Shown: positions 26,976 to 38,781 of the stretch, piece by piece
Layout of the letters: the number at the start of each line of letters is the position of its first letter
How positions within the stretch are numbered: the stretch's first letter is position 1
Source of the DNA: Macrophomina tecta
Taxonomy: Eukaryota; Ascomycota; Dothideomycetes; Botryosphaeriales; Botryosphaeriaceae
Direction of reading: 5' to 3'
Length of the DNA: 64,000 nucleotides
Assembly: GCA_024180945.1 (NCBI GenBank)
Contig: JAKSGN010000005.1
Location: 3,286,001-3,350,000, forward strand
Notes under the pieces: generated by a model
Database searches by the model: none
What the model was told of the DNA's origin: nothing
Seen by the model: only the letters and a program-made list of their open reading frames with translations
Made by a program: the position numbers and the translations under genes

Positions 26976-28189
26976 TCAAGCCTTCAACCGCGTATTCTGC
27001 AAATCCTCCTCGGCATCCTTGATCAGAAAAACATACCAACCCGCGGCCGGCAGGACGGTTCCCAGATGCCACAGGGCATGCGCGTCGATCATGCCCATCC
27101 AAGGCGGGAAGTCGAGTAGCTCGAGGCTCATGGCCATGATGATCCAGGCGACGATGAGGCCGGGCCAGGCGGCCCAGGTGCGCTTGAGGCGGCGGTAGCG
27201 GTCGATGCTGAACCAGGACCACATGAGGTTGTGGACGACGCCAACGGCGACGTTGGCGGCCATGTTGTACGTGTAGTCCCAGGTCCAGAGGGTGAGGTAG
27301 GCGACGTGCGCGGCGTAGAGGGCGAGGCAGAGCAGCGTCCACGCGCGGCGCACGCTCTGCAGCATCGGCTTGTCGGCGCGGTCCCAGCGCCAGATGCGGA
27401 TGGGCGTGTAGTAGAGGCCGTACATGACCGACGCACCGGCCCCGAAGTAGTCCATCTTCTCGGTGAAGGGGGTGTCGCGCGTGTGGAAGACCATGCTCCA
27501 GAACCACGCGTTCATGCCGAAGTAGCCGAAGAGGATGTAGTATTTGCGGAGGGGGTAGGTCTCCGGGATGCGTTGGCGGAGTGCAGACATGCCCCACACG
27601 TGCGCAAGGTAGTTGAGCAGCGAGAAGAGCACCGAGAAGGGCTCTTGCATGCCGAGGAAGCGGTGGAAGGGCCATTTACCGTGGAATTGCAGCACGGGAC
27701 TCCGGTATGGCGGGTCGCGGGCTAGCCGCTTGTCCGTCACGATGTGTTGGCAGGCGTAGTCGCATTCGGAGGGGCAGTCCCAGAGGAGGAGACGGTGGCG
27801 GAAGGCTGGTAGGTGAAGCGTTAATGCTGTGTGTTTGTCGAGCCGCAGGTCAAGAGAGCGTGCGGTGGGAGGTAGGGAGCGTTACGGATAGGTGTTGGGT
27901 CTTCTACTTCGCAGTTTGCTTCGATGCAAACCTACGTAGGTGGGAGCTGTTAGTGAATCTCCTCGCCAGTGCCCAATTGCATGGCAGCTCATCCAATTCC
28001 GTTCAGCTGTTGCTACTCGCAGCGGAGCGTTCAAACGTAGTTTCCCTTCGTGGCGGAGCTCACCTTCACACAATCCTTGAAGTCGGGCAGGCGGTCACCC
28101 AGCGAGGCATGCGCCGTGCCAGCGAGCAGCAGCAACGCGACAAACGCTGCGAAGAGCAAGCATGGCGCGGCGGAAATTGCTGCCCTCAT
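26976..28189 (-). CDS. per1: PER1/PGAP3-like GPI-lipid remodelling membrane protein
   Basis: Three exons (28189-28064, 27931-27886, 27805-26976) encode 333 residues, the usual size for the family. Residues 1-28 are a signal peptide; the mature start carries SLGDRLPDFKDCVK. The tiny 46-nt exon 2 supplies VCIEANCEVEDPTP. Exon 3 gives LLLWDCPSECDYACQHIVT and the seven-TM CREST-type core, including HGKWPFHRFLGMQEP, NAWFWSMVFHTRDTPFTE and DAHALWHLGTVLPAAGWY with the conserved His/Asp/Ser positions of this hydrolase superfamily. Per1/PGAP3 acts in the ER (yeast) or Golgi (mammals), removing the sn-2 acyl chain of GPI anchors. It ends in KDAEEDLQNTRLKA; a KKxx retrieval signal is not evident. Confidence 0.9.
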
Positions 28190-28924
28190 GGCTGGCCCAT
28201 GAAGTTTACGTTGGCGGTAAAACAGCTAAAAAGGACGGGGGAGCGAGGCAGGCGGAGACGTGTTTTAGCGGAGCGCGACGGGAGGAGACGGGGGAAGCTT
28301 GGCAGGCAGCGGGCGAAGGATGGAGGCGCCGCGGCGTGCCCGAACCGGAAGCTTCTTTTCACCAGTCTGTCCACCGCCGAACTTCACTCTCTCCTTTTCT
28401 TTCCTCGGGGCCAAGGGGGCTCCGTGAATAGCGTCGGATATACTGCTACGGCAAAGCCCACCATCCTCCACTCTCTTAACGTACATCGCGGTTCTGTCAC
28501 GGCCTCTCTCGGGCCATCTCAAGCATTCCGCTTGTTCTGTGAACCAACGAGGAAAGGGTCATCACTTGCACGAAAGGGCTGCGACCAATTTCTTCCTCAT
28601 TCTCAGCATTGGGGTCCAATGCTTATCCCCTTAATTGATGGCTATATACTACAGTCCCTTCGTTCATCCTCCTGCCATTTTGCTACAGTCTTCCACCGCA
28701 CTTCACCAAACATTTCGGAACCAGGTATCCCAACCGCAAACCCTACAAATTGCTCCATGAAACCAGAAACTGACAAGGGAATCACGTAGTTTCGCCACAT
28801 GACCGTGATACCGCGAGGAAACCGCTGCCAACCCGTTTACCGAAACCAGAAACCCAGACAACTGCGCCGAGACGCCAATGGTACGTCGTCAGTCATGAAA
28901 CTTGTCGGCTTGAAGGCAACAATT
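28190..28924. other. Intergenic: PER1 promoter and 3' flank of coiled-coil gene
   Basis: No recognised coding sequence. A 360-codon plus-strand ORF spans the PER1 5' end and this region but lies over its introns and has no domain. Confidence 0.4.
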
Positions 28925-30487
28925 TCACGCTTTCTTCGGGCTGCTGTTTACCCCTCCAATTCCCAAACCCACTTCACCTTCGCTGACACGGCTCCTTTTG
29001 GCGGCATTCCCGGGCTCGCTACCTTCAACCCCGGAAATGCTTCGCTTCTCCTTCTCTGCAGGTTTTCCCACTCCCGGCTTCTTAACTTGACCGAACAGTT
29101 TCGCCTGGATCGAACTCGCTTTTTGGCCATGGCTCTGGCTCTGACTCGCATGAGAGGTACCCCCCATTGTGTAATGTTGCGGAGTTCGGCGCAACAAGTT
29201 CGACGCCATCTGGCTTGCTTGGGATTCATCAATCTCAGTGTCTTTGTCGGATTCGTTGATGGCAGCTTCGGCACTTGAAGCTGTGATTGTCGAGTCTGTG
29301 CTTGCACGGCGACGCGGTTTAGGCACGTTGGCAGCTGGAGCAGACCTAGGCGCCTGATTTACAGGGGGGAAACTCGGTGGAGTCCGCGGGGCAGCAATCG
29401 CGTTAGGTTGCTGTGCAGGCCTGGATCGGTTATTAGGGGTGGCTGGTATTGAAGAGAGGGATTGCGATCCCCGGGTATGGCTGAAGCGTGCCTTCGGCGG
29501 GTTTCCTCTGGTCGGCGTTGTTGGCGCCGTCGTGGTTTTTTCGCTGAGCATTTTGTCGGCAAGCAGCAGGGCTTCGAAAGCCTGTTGCCCACGGTTGCCT
29601 GCATTGCTTACGGTATGCCCGCGGTTTCGACTGCGGGGTGTGTTTGGATATCGCGGCGTGCTGGTAATCGACATGGGCGAGTTCGTGTCGTACACGTCCC
29701 CCAGAATTCCGTTCAGATGATCCCTGTTCTTCCTAATACGACCACGTAGGCGATCATTCTCCTCAACGAGTGTGGCGATTTCCCCTTCTCTGTGCTCAGT
29801 AGCGCGTTTCGAGTGTTCCAACATGCTCCGAAGCTCGTCGTTCTCCTGCTGCAAAAGTTGGATATGCCGGCTCATCTCGTTCAACAGCGCAGCGTTGGCA
29901 GGAGTGACAGTTTGTTGCTGGCTCTGGCTAGGAGATACCATCTCGTTGCGTCGTCGCTCCTCGGCTTGTTGGAGGACCTCGACCTCACGCTGCGCCATAG
30001 CAAGCTCGACAGCCATACGGTTCTGAGCTTCGGCGCTATCCATGCATAGCATGTTGTACTGGAGCTTGTGGTGGGCGGATGAGGTGCGCGACTCGCGCAA
30101 GGCAACCATCAACTCGGCGACCATATCGCGTAGCTCATCAGCAGTTGCTCCATTGACCTGGTCAAGGGTGAAGGACAGCGCATGGCTACTCGGTTGAGTG
30201 CTGGGTCGTGAGGTGGGAGGCGGAGACGACAGGACGGGCGTGGGCGGCGTGGGAGTGCGGATTGAAGTCCGACTAGGCGGAGCGGGCGGGACCTGGGACG
30301 AGGGCGGCGGGGTTATGGAGGAAGAAGGCGGGTTGGGCGATTGGTACTTGTCGCGGTCGCTCCTGGCGGCGGCGCTATGGTTCGAGGCCGTGTCTTGCGA
30401 CGGCTGGCGCGGGCGGGCGGCTGGGTGCAGGCGCTCTTCCTGCGACATGGCGAGCAGCTCGTGGGCGACGGACTCGCGGCGGTCCAT
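28925..30487 (-). CDS. Conserved fungal coiled-coil protein, function unknown
   Basis: Intact single exon, 520 residues. Residues 1-105 are Pro/Ser/Thr-rich. A predicted helical block starts at FTLDQVNGATADELRDMVAE (about 107) and leads into heptad-like coiled coils through about 280 (for example VELAMAQREVEVLQQAEERR and LLQQENDELRSMLEHSKRA). The C-terminal half is disordered, basic and Ser/Pro-rich with NLS-like clusters (KPRRRAS, AAKRSR) and ends SSPKKA. Homologues in Pezizomycotina are, as I recall, often mislabelled as oxidoreductase-like; nothing in this sequence supports an enzyme. Its 5' end faces the LRR gene across about 670 bp, so the two may share regulation. Confidence 0.75.
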   Translation of the reverse strand: MDRRESVAHELLAMSQEERLHPAARPRQPSQDTASNHSAAARSDRDKYQSPNPPSSSITPPPSSQVPPAPPSRTSIRTPTPPTPVLSSPPPTSRPSTQPSSHALSFTLDQVNGATADELRDMVAELMVALRESRTSSAHHKLQYNMLCMDSAEAQNRMAVELAMAQREVEVLQQAEERRRNEMVSPSQSQQQTVTPANAALLNEMSRHIQLLQQENDELRSMLEHSKRATEHREGEIATLVEENDRLRGRIRKNRDHLNGILGDVYDTNSPMSITSTPRYPNTPRSRNRGHTVSNAGNRGQQAFEALLLADKMLSEKTTTAPTTPTRGNPPKARFSHTRGSQSLSSIPATPNNRSRPAQQPNAIAAPRTPPSFPPVNQAPRSAPAANVPKPRRRASTDSTITASSAEAAINESDKDTEIDESQASQMASNLLRRTPQHYTMGGTSHASQSQSHGQKASSIQAKLFGQVKKPGVGKPAEKEKRSISGVEGSEPGNAAKRSRVSEGEVGLGIGGVNSSPKKA

Positions 30488-31157
30488 GGGAAGGCGGCTT
30501 CAGGCAGCTCGAAACAAAGCCGCGGGCGCGAGCGGTGAGCGGGAACTGGAGCTGGAACTGGTGGGCCGGACGCGTGAAGTCGCGGGGTGGACGAGAGTGA
30601 CGATCGGGCTGGCTGGGGAGGTTGGTCGGGCAACACACGATCAGCGCAGCGCAGGCCTTGCTTGGCGGCGCGAAGGGAGAGGCAACGGGGGGAACACAGC
30701 AGGCAAGCAGGCCCCACAACGCGCCAACGGCTATGCAGCAGGAGCAATTGAGGCCTCAGGCGGCGGGCGGACGGGAGATGCTCGAGGTCGGCAGCATCGA
30801 TGGCGGGGCGGTCCTTAATGCAGTGCGGCGGGCAGCGAGCGGAGAGGCGGTTGAGAGCTGGCCAGCCACGCTGGCGGCCGCGTGGAGGAGCGAGAGCTTG
30901 AACCCTGGGCAGCCATTGGCGTCTGGCAACTAGCGGTAAATGGATGGCTAGCTCACTGCTCAGCTGCTGCATGTGTTGAAGCTTCACCACACCGTCTCCA
31001 CAACAAATCCGCTGGCACTGGCAGCACTGACGCTGTCGGCTGTCGGCGCTGGACGGACGCGGCCCGGCGAGCCAGCAAGCTCCAGATCCTCCACACGCTG
31101 TCCTTCCCACGACGCCCGTGCTACGGCCTGCAACCCAGTCCATCCCCAATCCGCGCA
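30488..31157. other. Divergent promoter between coiled-coil and LRR genes
   Basis: GC-rich, no domain-bearing ORF. The LRR frame stays open upstream of its ATG to 30882, but that extension has no conserved feature. Confidence 0.45.
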
Positions 31158-34100
31158 ATGGACTCCTCGTCAAGGCTGCCGCGACCCTCAGGCATTCCGC
31201 GTCCCTCCAGCATCCCGCGCCCGTCGAGCATCCCGCGCCCCTCCAATCTGCCCTTGCCCTCGTCGCAGAAGCCCTCCGGACTGCCCTCTCTCAGGCCTGC
31301 GCCCTCTTCCGACCGTTTGCGCAGCAAAGCTTCCAGCTCCTCTCTGCGCGCTGCCGCAAGCCCCCGAGCATCCTCCACTCCACGCCCCAGCACGGGCATT
31401 CCCGCAAGGCCCGCCGCGAGGAAGGACGAGGATGTGTTCAAGAGGCCAGCCATCGGGCGCCCGGTGTCACGTCAGGCACGATCGCGGATACAGCGCCCCG
31501 CTATATCCGCAATCAACACAAACGCAGAGCGCAAGGAAGAGCAAGAGGACGATCAGCTAGGTGACTTGGACGGCTTCCGCGCCTCGTCAAGGCTCAGCCA
31601 CAGAGATGCTCATAGCGGCGAATTTGATTTCGACTTTGAAGAGGGGCAAGAGCCGCGCGGTAGGTTCCCAGCACCCCTTGCTTTGCGGATGAGCCTGACA
31701 GTATTGAAGAGCAGCCCGGCGTCAAGCAGGAAAAGCGTGAGCCCTCTCTGACTGACCGAACGCTCGAGAGCCTGTCGCGCATCATGCAGGAGCCCACGTC
31801 CCCTACATCCCGTTCCTCGAGCTGGTTCGCCCCCACAAGCCCTATGGGCCCCCCTATGAGACCAGCCTCAGCGATGAGTTTTAGAGCGTCCAGACCAGCT
31901 TCACGCACTGCCGGCACATTCAGAAGCAGTAGCCAGAGACCTACAACTCCAACATTGCGCCCACCGAGCAGCATGTCGCGCGCATCAAGTGCTACGCGTA
32001 GTTCTCAAAATCAGTCAGTGACATACGGTACTCCTGGTAAACGAAGTGCTAGCGCCGCGCCTAGGTCGCCTGCAGCTAGCACTGACAGTCAGCCAATGTC
32101 TCCACCAGTAGTAGAGCTGGACTCCGGATCAGACATTAATCCCATGAGTCCTGAGCTTCTGAGTCCTGTCGAGCTTGCTAGCCCTGGAGCAAGACTATCG
32201 AGGACTCCACTTGGTTCTAGTAGATCGGCGATCGGGAACGTTCCTAAGACGCGCCCGACAGTTGCGAGCGCTTTCGATGATAATGTTCTCTCTCCGACCA
32301 GAGTTCCTGAGCAGGTCGAGCAGAAAGCTCCAACTCGGCCAGCCACTTCCGCCAAGAAGGCCACAGCAAAGGAAGAAGCCACTGATTCAGCATCGAAAGT
32401 TAAAAGTTCTTCAGCTGCCCTGCGAGAGCAAATTGCAAAAGCAAAAGCAGCGCGTAAGACTACGCAACCAAAGCCAGCCACAACAATCACGAATGATGCT
32501 CCTGTGGGCGGGCCAGACTTTGATTCGTTTGAAGATCCTTTCAACCTGATGCCAAAGGGGGGAGAAGCGGTCATCAAGAAGCGCGTCGACACGGCCCGAT
32601 CGGATGGACGCTTGAATATTGCAAATATGGGTCTGAGTGAAATTCCTAAGCAAGTTCTGACCATGTATGAGTACGATCCTGATGCGGGCGCCGTATGGTC
32701 GGAAACTGTCGATCTTGTCAGATTCAACGCTGCCGATAACGATATTGAGAAGCTCTCCGATCAGCTGTTTCCAGATGTCGACCCTGAGGAAGCCGCCGAG
32801 GATATGGACGCAACGGGACCGCAGTTTGGTGGTTTGGAGATGCTCGACCTGCACGGCAACATATTAAAGGAGCTTCCCATTGGTTTGAGAAGGCTGGAGA
32901 GGCTGACTGTCCTGAACCTGGTAAGTGATTTGCTTACCATGTACCGGTTAACATGAGTCCAATCACTGATATGCAGCTAGTTCCGCAACCGGCTCCGTAA
33001 TGATGTCTTCGATGTCATCTCCCAGATCAGTTCCCTGCGTGAACTCAGACTTGCAGAGAACGACCTGGAGGGCGAGCTGCCGGGGTCTGTCGGCTCTCTG
33101 TCCAACCTTGAGGTCTTGGAATTGCAAGGGAACAAAATTTCTCGCCTACCTGATACAATGAAGGACCTTGTCAATCTTCGTGCGCTGAACGTCAATACTA
33201 ACGGACTTTCTTCACTTCCCATGGAGACTCTTGCGAATTTACCGCTCGTGGAGCTATCTGCCTCGAAAAATGCTCTTCGTGGTGCATTTTTACCGGAAGA
33301 TGTTTCAGAGATGCCACGCTTACAAAATCTGGACCTTTCTGGGAATGCACTTACTAGTCTTGGCTCATCGACCTTATCGATGCCAGCTCTGAAGTCTCTT
33401 AACGTATCCATCAATCGTATAGAGACGCTTCCAAATTTGACTGGATGGACCAGCCTACTCACTTTACTGGCAGAGGAGAACAAACTCTCCGAGTTCCCCG
33501 CCGGCTTCACGTCATTGAAATCTCTGAAACAGGCCAACTTCAATGGCAACGACATATCCAAGATTGATGCCGAGATAGGGCTTATGGAGAGCCTCGATAT
33601 GCTCACCCTGGCAGCAAACCCGTTGAGGGAACGTAAATATTTGACTATGAACGCTGAAGACCTTAAGAGAGATCTCAAAATGAGACACAACCCGGCAGCA
33701 GCTGCCGATGAAGGCGTCGAGAAAGCAGAGGACATCGATGAGAGCTCCAACGGCATCATTCCTACCAACAGCATGTGGGCCCTCAAACCCTCCGGCGTCC
33801 TTGACCTCTCCTCCAAGTCCATGCCCGATCTGGATGAAGAAGAATTCGCGCTCGTCGCCGCCGACTGCCGCCAGCTCATCCTCCACCACAACCACTTCAC
33901 CTACATCCCAGATGCTGTCGCACTCGCCACCAACATCACCCTCCTGGACCTCTCCAACAACCGCCTCACCACCACCTTCACCGACGAGGTGTCTTTCCCC
34001 GCCCTCCGCGATCTCCGCCTCGCCGCCAACAAACTCCCTTCGCTAGACTTTCTCACCGCTAATCTCTCTGCCCCGCGTCTCGCCACACTCGACGTCTCCG

Positions 34101-34525
34101 CCAACCGCCTTGCCGGCCCCTTGCCTGTCCTGCGTGCCCGCTTTCCCGAGCTGACTACGCTACTCGCCAGCGACAACGGCTTCGAGGACATCTCCCGCGA
34201 GGCACTCGACGGCTTGCAGACCGTCGGCCTCGCGAACAACAGCATCGGTCGCGTGCCGCCTGAGATTGGCCTACTATGGGAGAAGGGCCTGAGGAGTCTA
34301 GAGATCGAGGGGAACACTTTCCGCGTGCCGAACTATGCCACACTGAAACGCGGCACAGAGGCGGTGATGTCGTGGTTGAGAGACAAGATTCCGGCTGATG
34401 TGCTGAGGAAGGAGTTGGGCGAGGTGGAGGTCGATGATGGTAAGGAGTTGGCGGATGAGGAGGGGGAAGAAGAAGAGGGGAAGAAAAAAGAGGAGGCTGT
34501 TCGCTGGGAGGATGAGACATTTTAG
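31158..34525 (+). CDS. LRRC40-like leucine-rich-repeat protein with N-terminal SxIP motifs
   Basis: Exons 31158-31659, 31710-32920 and 32981-34525 give 1085 residues. The first about 460 residues are disordered, Ser/Pro/Arg/Lys-rich. They begin with three regularly spaced SxIP motifs (residues 11-14, 17-20, 23-26) and later carry a TGIP. From about 465 there are about 20 leucine-rich repeats in two blocks (for example LEMLDLHGNILKELP, LEVLELQGNKISRLP, ITLLDLSNNRLTTTF). The C-terminal GNTFRVPNYATLKRGTEAVM followed by SWLRDKIP is the end signature of LRRC40-type proteins. A Glu/Lys-rich tail closes the chain. Intron 1 (31660-31709) is inferred from the frame change: GTAGGT donor, CCTGAC branch-like site, but an unusual AAG acceptor. 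SxIP motifs in basic Ser/Pro contexts bind EB1-type microtubule plus-end proteins, so a cytoskeletal role is inferred, not shown. Confidence 0.8.
31188..31235 (+). repeat. 18-bp repeats encoding SxIP motifs
   Basis: Three tandem, imperfect 18-bp units code for PS-x-IPR-type hexapeptides near the N-terminus of the LRR protein. Silent differences between the units argue for selection on the peptide rather than recent slippage. Confidence 0.7.
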
Positions 34526-35205
34526 GCCTGGCTGATTTGGGTGTTACTTTTCTTTTCCCCCGGGTGGTTTGGAAGGGATGCGCGGGCGGGTCACCGGTTA
34601 GACGGAATGGTGGTATTGAAAGGGAACGGGTGGAGTATGGAGACTTACCTGTGTTCAAACTTGTTCTTTTCGCACGGTGTTTTGATTACAAGTAAAAGGG
34701 CGATTTGGCCCGCTCCATGTCCTATTACGGTCCCGCGAGGCTGAAGAAAAGAGATAGCTGTACTTAATGTATAGACTCTTGTACTATTAATAATCTTGTA
34801 AGCTTCGAAAGCTGATGCTGTTTTTTTGCACAGGTGGAAGTGCCTCGACGTCAGTTCTTAACCGAAGCTTTACAGCACTAGTGCTTTTTTTTTATCCGCT
34901 TCTGGCGATCAAACAAAGGTCCGATGAATTGTTGCATTCTCAAGTTCCACTCCCCCCAAATATAAGGAAGTGGGATTTCATCCACAGTGTAACGCCTAAA
35001 TATCGCTCCCATATGCCGAAGAGAAACAAAAGGATATCAAAGCCTCCGACTTTCGCCAATCTCATCTTTTTGTGGAATGGGCGCTTTCCAAGCCAGGCGA
35101 GTTCCCCAACCCCATAGCGGAAAATAACCCAGGTCCTAAAGCCCCTCCTCTCCCGCAGGAATAAAAAAAAAAAAAAAAAAAGCAGCCTCATGATTCTTTT
35201 CATGC
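34526..35205. other. Convergent 3' region; A19 tract
   Basis: Between the LRR gene and RPC31 gene ends. A run of 19 A lies at 35163-35181, i.e. a T run about 25 nt downstream of the RPC31 stop on the minus strand. No coding sequence. Confidence 0.45.
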
Positions 35206-36247
35206 TTAGAAGTCGTAATCGTCTCCGCCGCCACCGCCCTCATCACCGTAATCATCATCCTCCCCGTTGTCGAAGTAGTTCTCGGCATTGTAATCGTCAT
35301 CGTCGTCCTCGTCTTCCTCAAAGTCGTCGTCCTGCTCCTCTTCCGCCTCAGGCCCAGCATTGTCCTCATCCTCCTTCTCGAGATCCTCGTCGTCGTCGTC
35401 GCGGCCGCCGAGGTCGCCGTCCTCCTCCAGCTCCTCGAGGCGGGTGAGCTTCGTCGAGAGGGCAATTTTAAGCATTTTGCGGCGCTTCTTGAGGGCGGCG
35501 GCATTCGCGCCGGGCTTGGTGGTCGGGTCGAGCGTTGTCCACAGCTCCTCGGGGAAGAAGCGCATGACTGTTGTCGCAGGAGATTTGTCAGACAACCTTG
35601 GTCGCACGTACAAACACACGCACGGCGCGAAAATAGCTTACCGTAGGGCCGCGTATCCAGGCGCGGGATCTTGCGCCGCTGCTTCTTGTACTTCTGGCCG
35701 TAGGTGGGCATGCCTTCGAAGGGGTCCAGCACGACTGCAGAGGTGGCGCTGGTGCGCGACTTGCTGACGCGTGATTGGTCGCCGAGGACGGTGTACAGCG
35801 GGCCTTCGTGGATGCGCTCGCGCAGCGCGCGGTACCGTGCGACGGCGAGCTTCTCATCGCGGCGAGGTGGGGGCGCGATCGGTGGTGGGTTGGGCTGGTT
35901 GGGGTTCTGTCAGCGGGGTGAAGCGCGAGTGCAGATTGGCTGGGAGGCGCATGGCGAGAGGATGAGACGTAAGGCTTTGGTCCGCGGCGAGCTTGGAGGG
36001 AGTGAAGCGAAAGTGTGGTGGGTGGCATCGTAGCTAGCAGGCTGTGTCACAAGCATTGGGCAGCTTGGGAACGGAACGCCGCAGGATTCGCTGGGGGAGG
36101 AGCTGGACACGAACTCACAGGAAAGAGCTCGGAGGGCTTTGTGTCAATCTTCAACTCAGCATCGTATTCCCACGGCACGTCGACGCCAGCAATCTTCCCA
36201 TGTCCGCCTCGGCCGCTGCCCATGCCGGGCCATCCTCTACCGGCCAT
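35206..36247 (-). CDS. rpc31: RNA polymerase III subunit Rpc31/RPC7
   Basis: Exons 36247-36119, 35906-35642 and 35567-35206 join to 251 residues. The start MAGRGWPGMGSGRGGHGK is the Gly/Arg-rich N-terminus typical of the family. The middle contains RYRALRERIHEGPLYTVLG and TYGQKYKKQRRKIPRLDTRP, and exon 3 opens with MRFFPEELW. The last about 70 residues are extremely acidic and end with the conserved YNAENYFDNGEDDDYGDE block. Rpc31 is part of the Rpc82-Rpc34-Rpc31 heterotrimer that contacts TFIIIB and opens the promoter on tRNA and 5S rRNA genes, in the nucleus. Intron 1 is long for this window (212 nt). The 5' end is divergent from the Hsm3-like gene. Confidence 0.88.
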
Positions 36248-36759
36248 TGTACAGTAGTATGCAAGGTGATGGTAGGTAGGCCAGAATACGTCAAGGCGGC
36301 TATCGGTCGAGGAGGAGCCGGGGCGAGGCGTGGTCGGGGGGGAAGGAGCATTGCTGGTCGCAGCGGTGCGGCGGAGGCGACGGTCGGGAGCTGCGGCGGG
36401 CAAAAAAGTCAAGAGCAGCACAGTCAGAAGCCAGGGTCCGGCGGCGTGCAGCGCGGTGGGTGCCTGCCCCGCCGCCGAAAGCAGCAATCGGCGGCGCGTC
36501 TGCTCGCGCACCCCCGCCACCAGCACCGCCTATCCGCTCCTCCCCTGGGCGAGCGCGACACAGGCAGTCCGAAGCCACTCACGTGCGCGCGAGGCGTGTC
36601 TCAGGTTCACCAAAGAGCGCCGGATTTGTTTCTCGTTTGGCAGACTGCATGAACGTGTCCTGAGGCAGCACGCCACTGGCAAGCTGACATCGCCCCGTCT
36701 GCGCCCTACTCCGCGCACTTCGCCATCGCCTCCGCCGCATCGCCGCCGCCCATCCCACC
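36248..36759. other. Divergent promoter, RPC31 / Hsm3-like gene
   Basis: About 510 bp between two outward-facing start codons. No TATA element stands out; the sequence is GC-rich with C-rich and G-rich blocks. Co-regulation is possible. Confidence 0.45.
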
Positions 36760-38781
36760 ATGTCAGGACAGCAAGATGTTGCGCGGCAGGCTGTCCAGCG
36801 GCTTCGCGACCACCTCAAGCAGGTCCAGCAGCACCCTTCCCTCCCGCTTGATCTTGCTGTGTTTGACGCCGTCGAGCCTCTTGCGACCTCGAATTCGCTG
36901 GAGGGGACAACCGCCTCTGATCTTCTCTCCGATCTCTTGCGCATTACTGCTGTGCTCCAGCAGGACCCAACCCCGGTAACCCGGTTGATAGCAAAGCTTG
37001 GCTCCCCGTTCGATTTCGATACTATCCGCTCCCTGGATCCGCCCATCGACTTCACAGCCGCCCTGGTTCTGGCAGCCACCCCATACCATGCCCTGGCTCT
37101 GCAGACCCTGGAAAAAGCTGCCCGTGAGGCTCGCCATGCCGAGTACATTGCTAGCTATCCCAACGCCATGTCGCGCCTCATTTATTTGTGGCTTTCCACC
37201 GACGACATCGGAGTGGCCGAGAGGTCTGGAGATGTGCTGTATTCCCTCCTTGCCGTGGACACGGACCCTGCCGACGTTATGGGAATCGAGTCTGCGCCTG
37301 ATTCTATGAGTAGTAGCAACCCTCACGTCGCAGCTGATGTGCCTGCTTCCGGCACTAGCGCAGGCCACGGAACTGGTTTCGTCTGGAAACGAGTATTCGG
37401 TGACAGGGACATCTACAAACTATTCTTCTGCTTGTGCGGTGGCAAGAGCCTGAGCCACGGCATCCCTGACCTTAGCAGAGCCCAGAAGACCGTTGCTCAA
37501 GCACGCCTTATGTCCTGGCTTCCTAAGGTTGGAGCGCTCAGCTGGGAAACAATCACACGCTCTCACCACCCGGAGATCGAACACGACTACGGTCTCGAAT
37601 CTGTCGGCCTTTTAAATTTCATATCCAAACATATCGTGGACTACGATGGGGATGTTCTCATGCATATCAGCCTCATGGATTTCTTCTCGGACCTTTTGAA
37701 GACATGCGACCAACCTTCAAAGTCAGTCGCTATCACTGCACGCTGCTATTCGACCAAAAACTGACTTGTTGCTAGACATACGGCAGCGCACCATGCTTCC
37801 AATTCCCTCGAGTATCTCAAGACCCAGGGCTTGCACGACAGAACTCTGAGTTATTTCTTGAATCCAGCAACACACGAGTCATTCGAGATATCCTACTTGT
37901 ACGGTCCCGCCGCCAAGTATCTCGCGACATACGCGTCAACCTACCCCTCCGATTTCGAGGCCAGTGAGGCTAAATCTACCACTCTACGACGCCTCATGAC
38001 CGTCTTCTCCAGCATTAAACCCGCACAATGGGTGCACGGCGAATCCCCTCGTCACGACCTTCACGTTCTCGCTTCACTACCACGTACCGCTCTCCTCGCC
38101 GACTCGGCTGCCATCTGGTCCTCCTCCCCACTTTCCTTGGTCCCCGGCTCTCGCTCCACTAACCCTGACGCACTCCACACTCTCGCAACTATCTTCCGAG
38201 GCCCTGCAGATCCCGATGCTGAACTCGTCTTCCCCACACCCGCCGCGTCCCCGCGCACCAGCTCAACCGTCCCCGAACGCCTTGAGGCTGAGCGCTCTGC
38301 AGCTCGCAACCTCTGTGCACTGTTCATCCAGCACAATCCATCATTCTGGTCCGATATCACCCAACTCGCCGAGACTGTTGCTCTCAAAGATACCGCTCTT
38401 GCAGCCCTCAACCTCATCAACGCACTGGCTACCGCATCATGGTCTTCATCCTCTCCAATCGCTACACTAGCGGATTTCCCTCCTACCGGAATTTCTCTAC
38501 TACTTCGCCCAGGCAACCCGGTGCTGCCCTATCTTCTGCGTCCGGCTCCGTCTTTTTCGAACCTCGTCGGCGGTAGAGGTGATGCAGAAAATGCAGCGTA
38601 TCAAGTTGCGCAGAGGAAGTTCGAGGTCCTGCGCACGGTTTTGAGGATGCTGGAGCAGAGTTCACCGGAAGAAGTGCCCGGCCGAGACGGGCTGCTGGAA
38701 ATGATCAAGGGACGGATCGCGGAAGGTGTCTGGGGAAGGGGCGGAGATGTTGGTGGTAGGATTGGGACCTTGGAGCTGTGA
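36760..38781 (+). CDS. Armadillo/HEAT-like protein, Hsm3/PSMD5 type
   Basis: Exons 36760-37721 and 37776-38781 give 655 residues, joined by a 54-nt intron with good borders. The chain is helical, Leu-rich, with no membrane segment or catalytic motif. Landmarks include LATSNSLEGTTASDLLSDLL, ARHAEYIASYPNAMSRLIYL, FVWKRVFGDRDIYKLFFCLC, and a C-terminal LLLRPGNPVLPYLLRPAPSF. I read this as the fungal family annotated as HSM3 N-terminal domain protein, related to PSMD5/S5b. These bind the Rpt subunits and help assemble the 26S proteasome base; the older yeast name refers to a mismatch-repair phenotype. The assignment rests on recalled family features, so it is moderate. Another armadillo-fold role is possible. 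Confidence 0.6.

Noticed and set aside
27707..28789. 360-codon plus-strand ORF over the PER1 5' end
   Set aside because: Covers PER1 exons, introns and promoter in antisense, with no recognisable motif.
28925..30487. Oxidoreductase annotation for the coiled-coil protein
   Set aside because: No dinucleotide-binding fold or catalytic residues; the sequence is coiled coil plus disorder.
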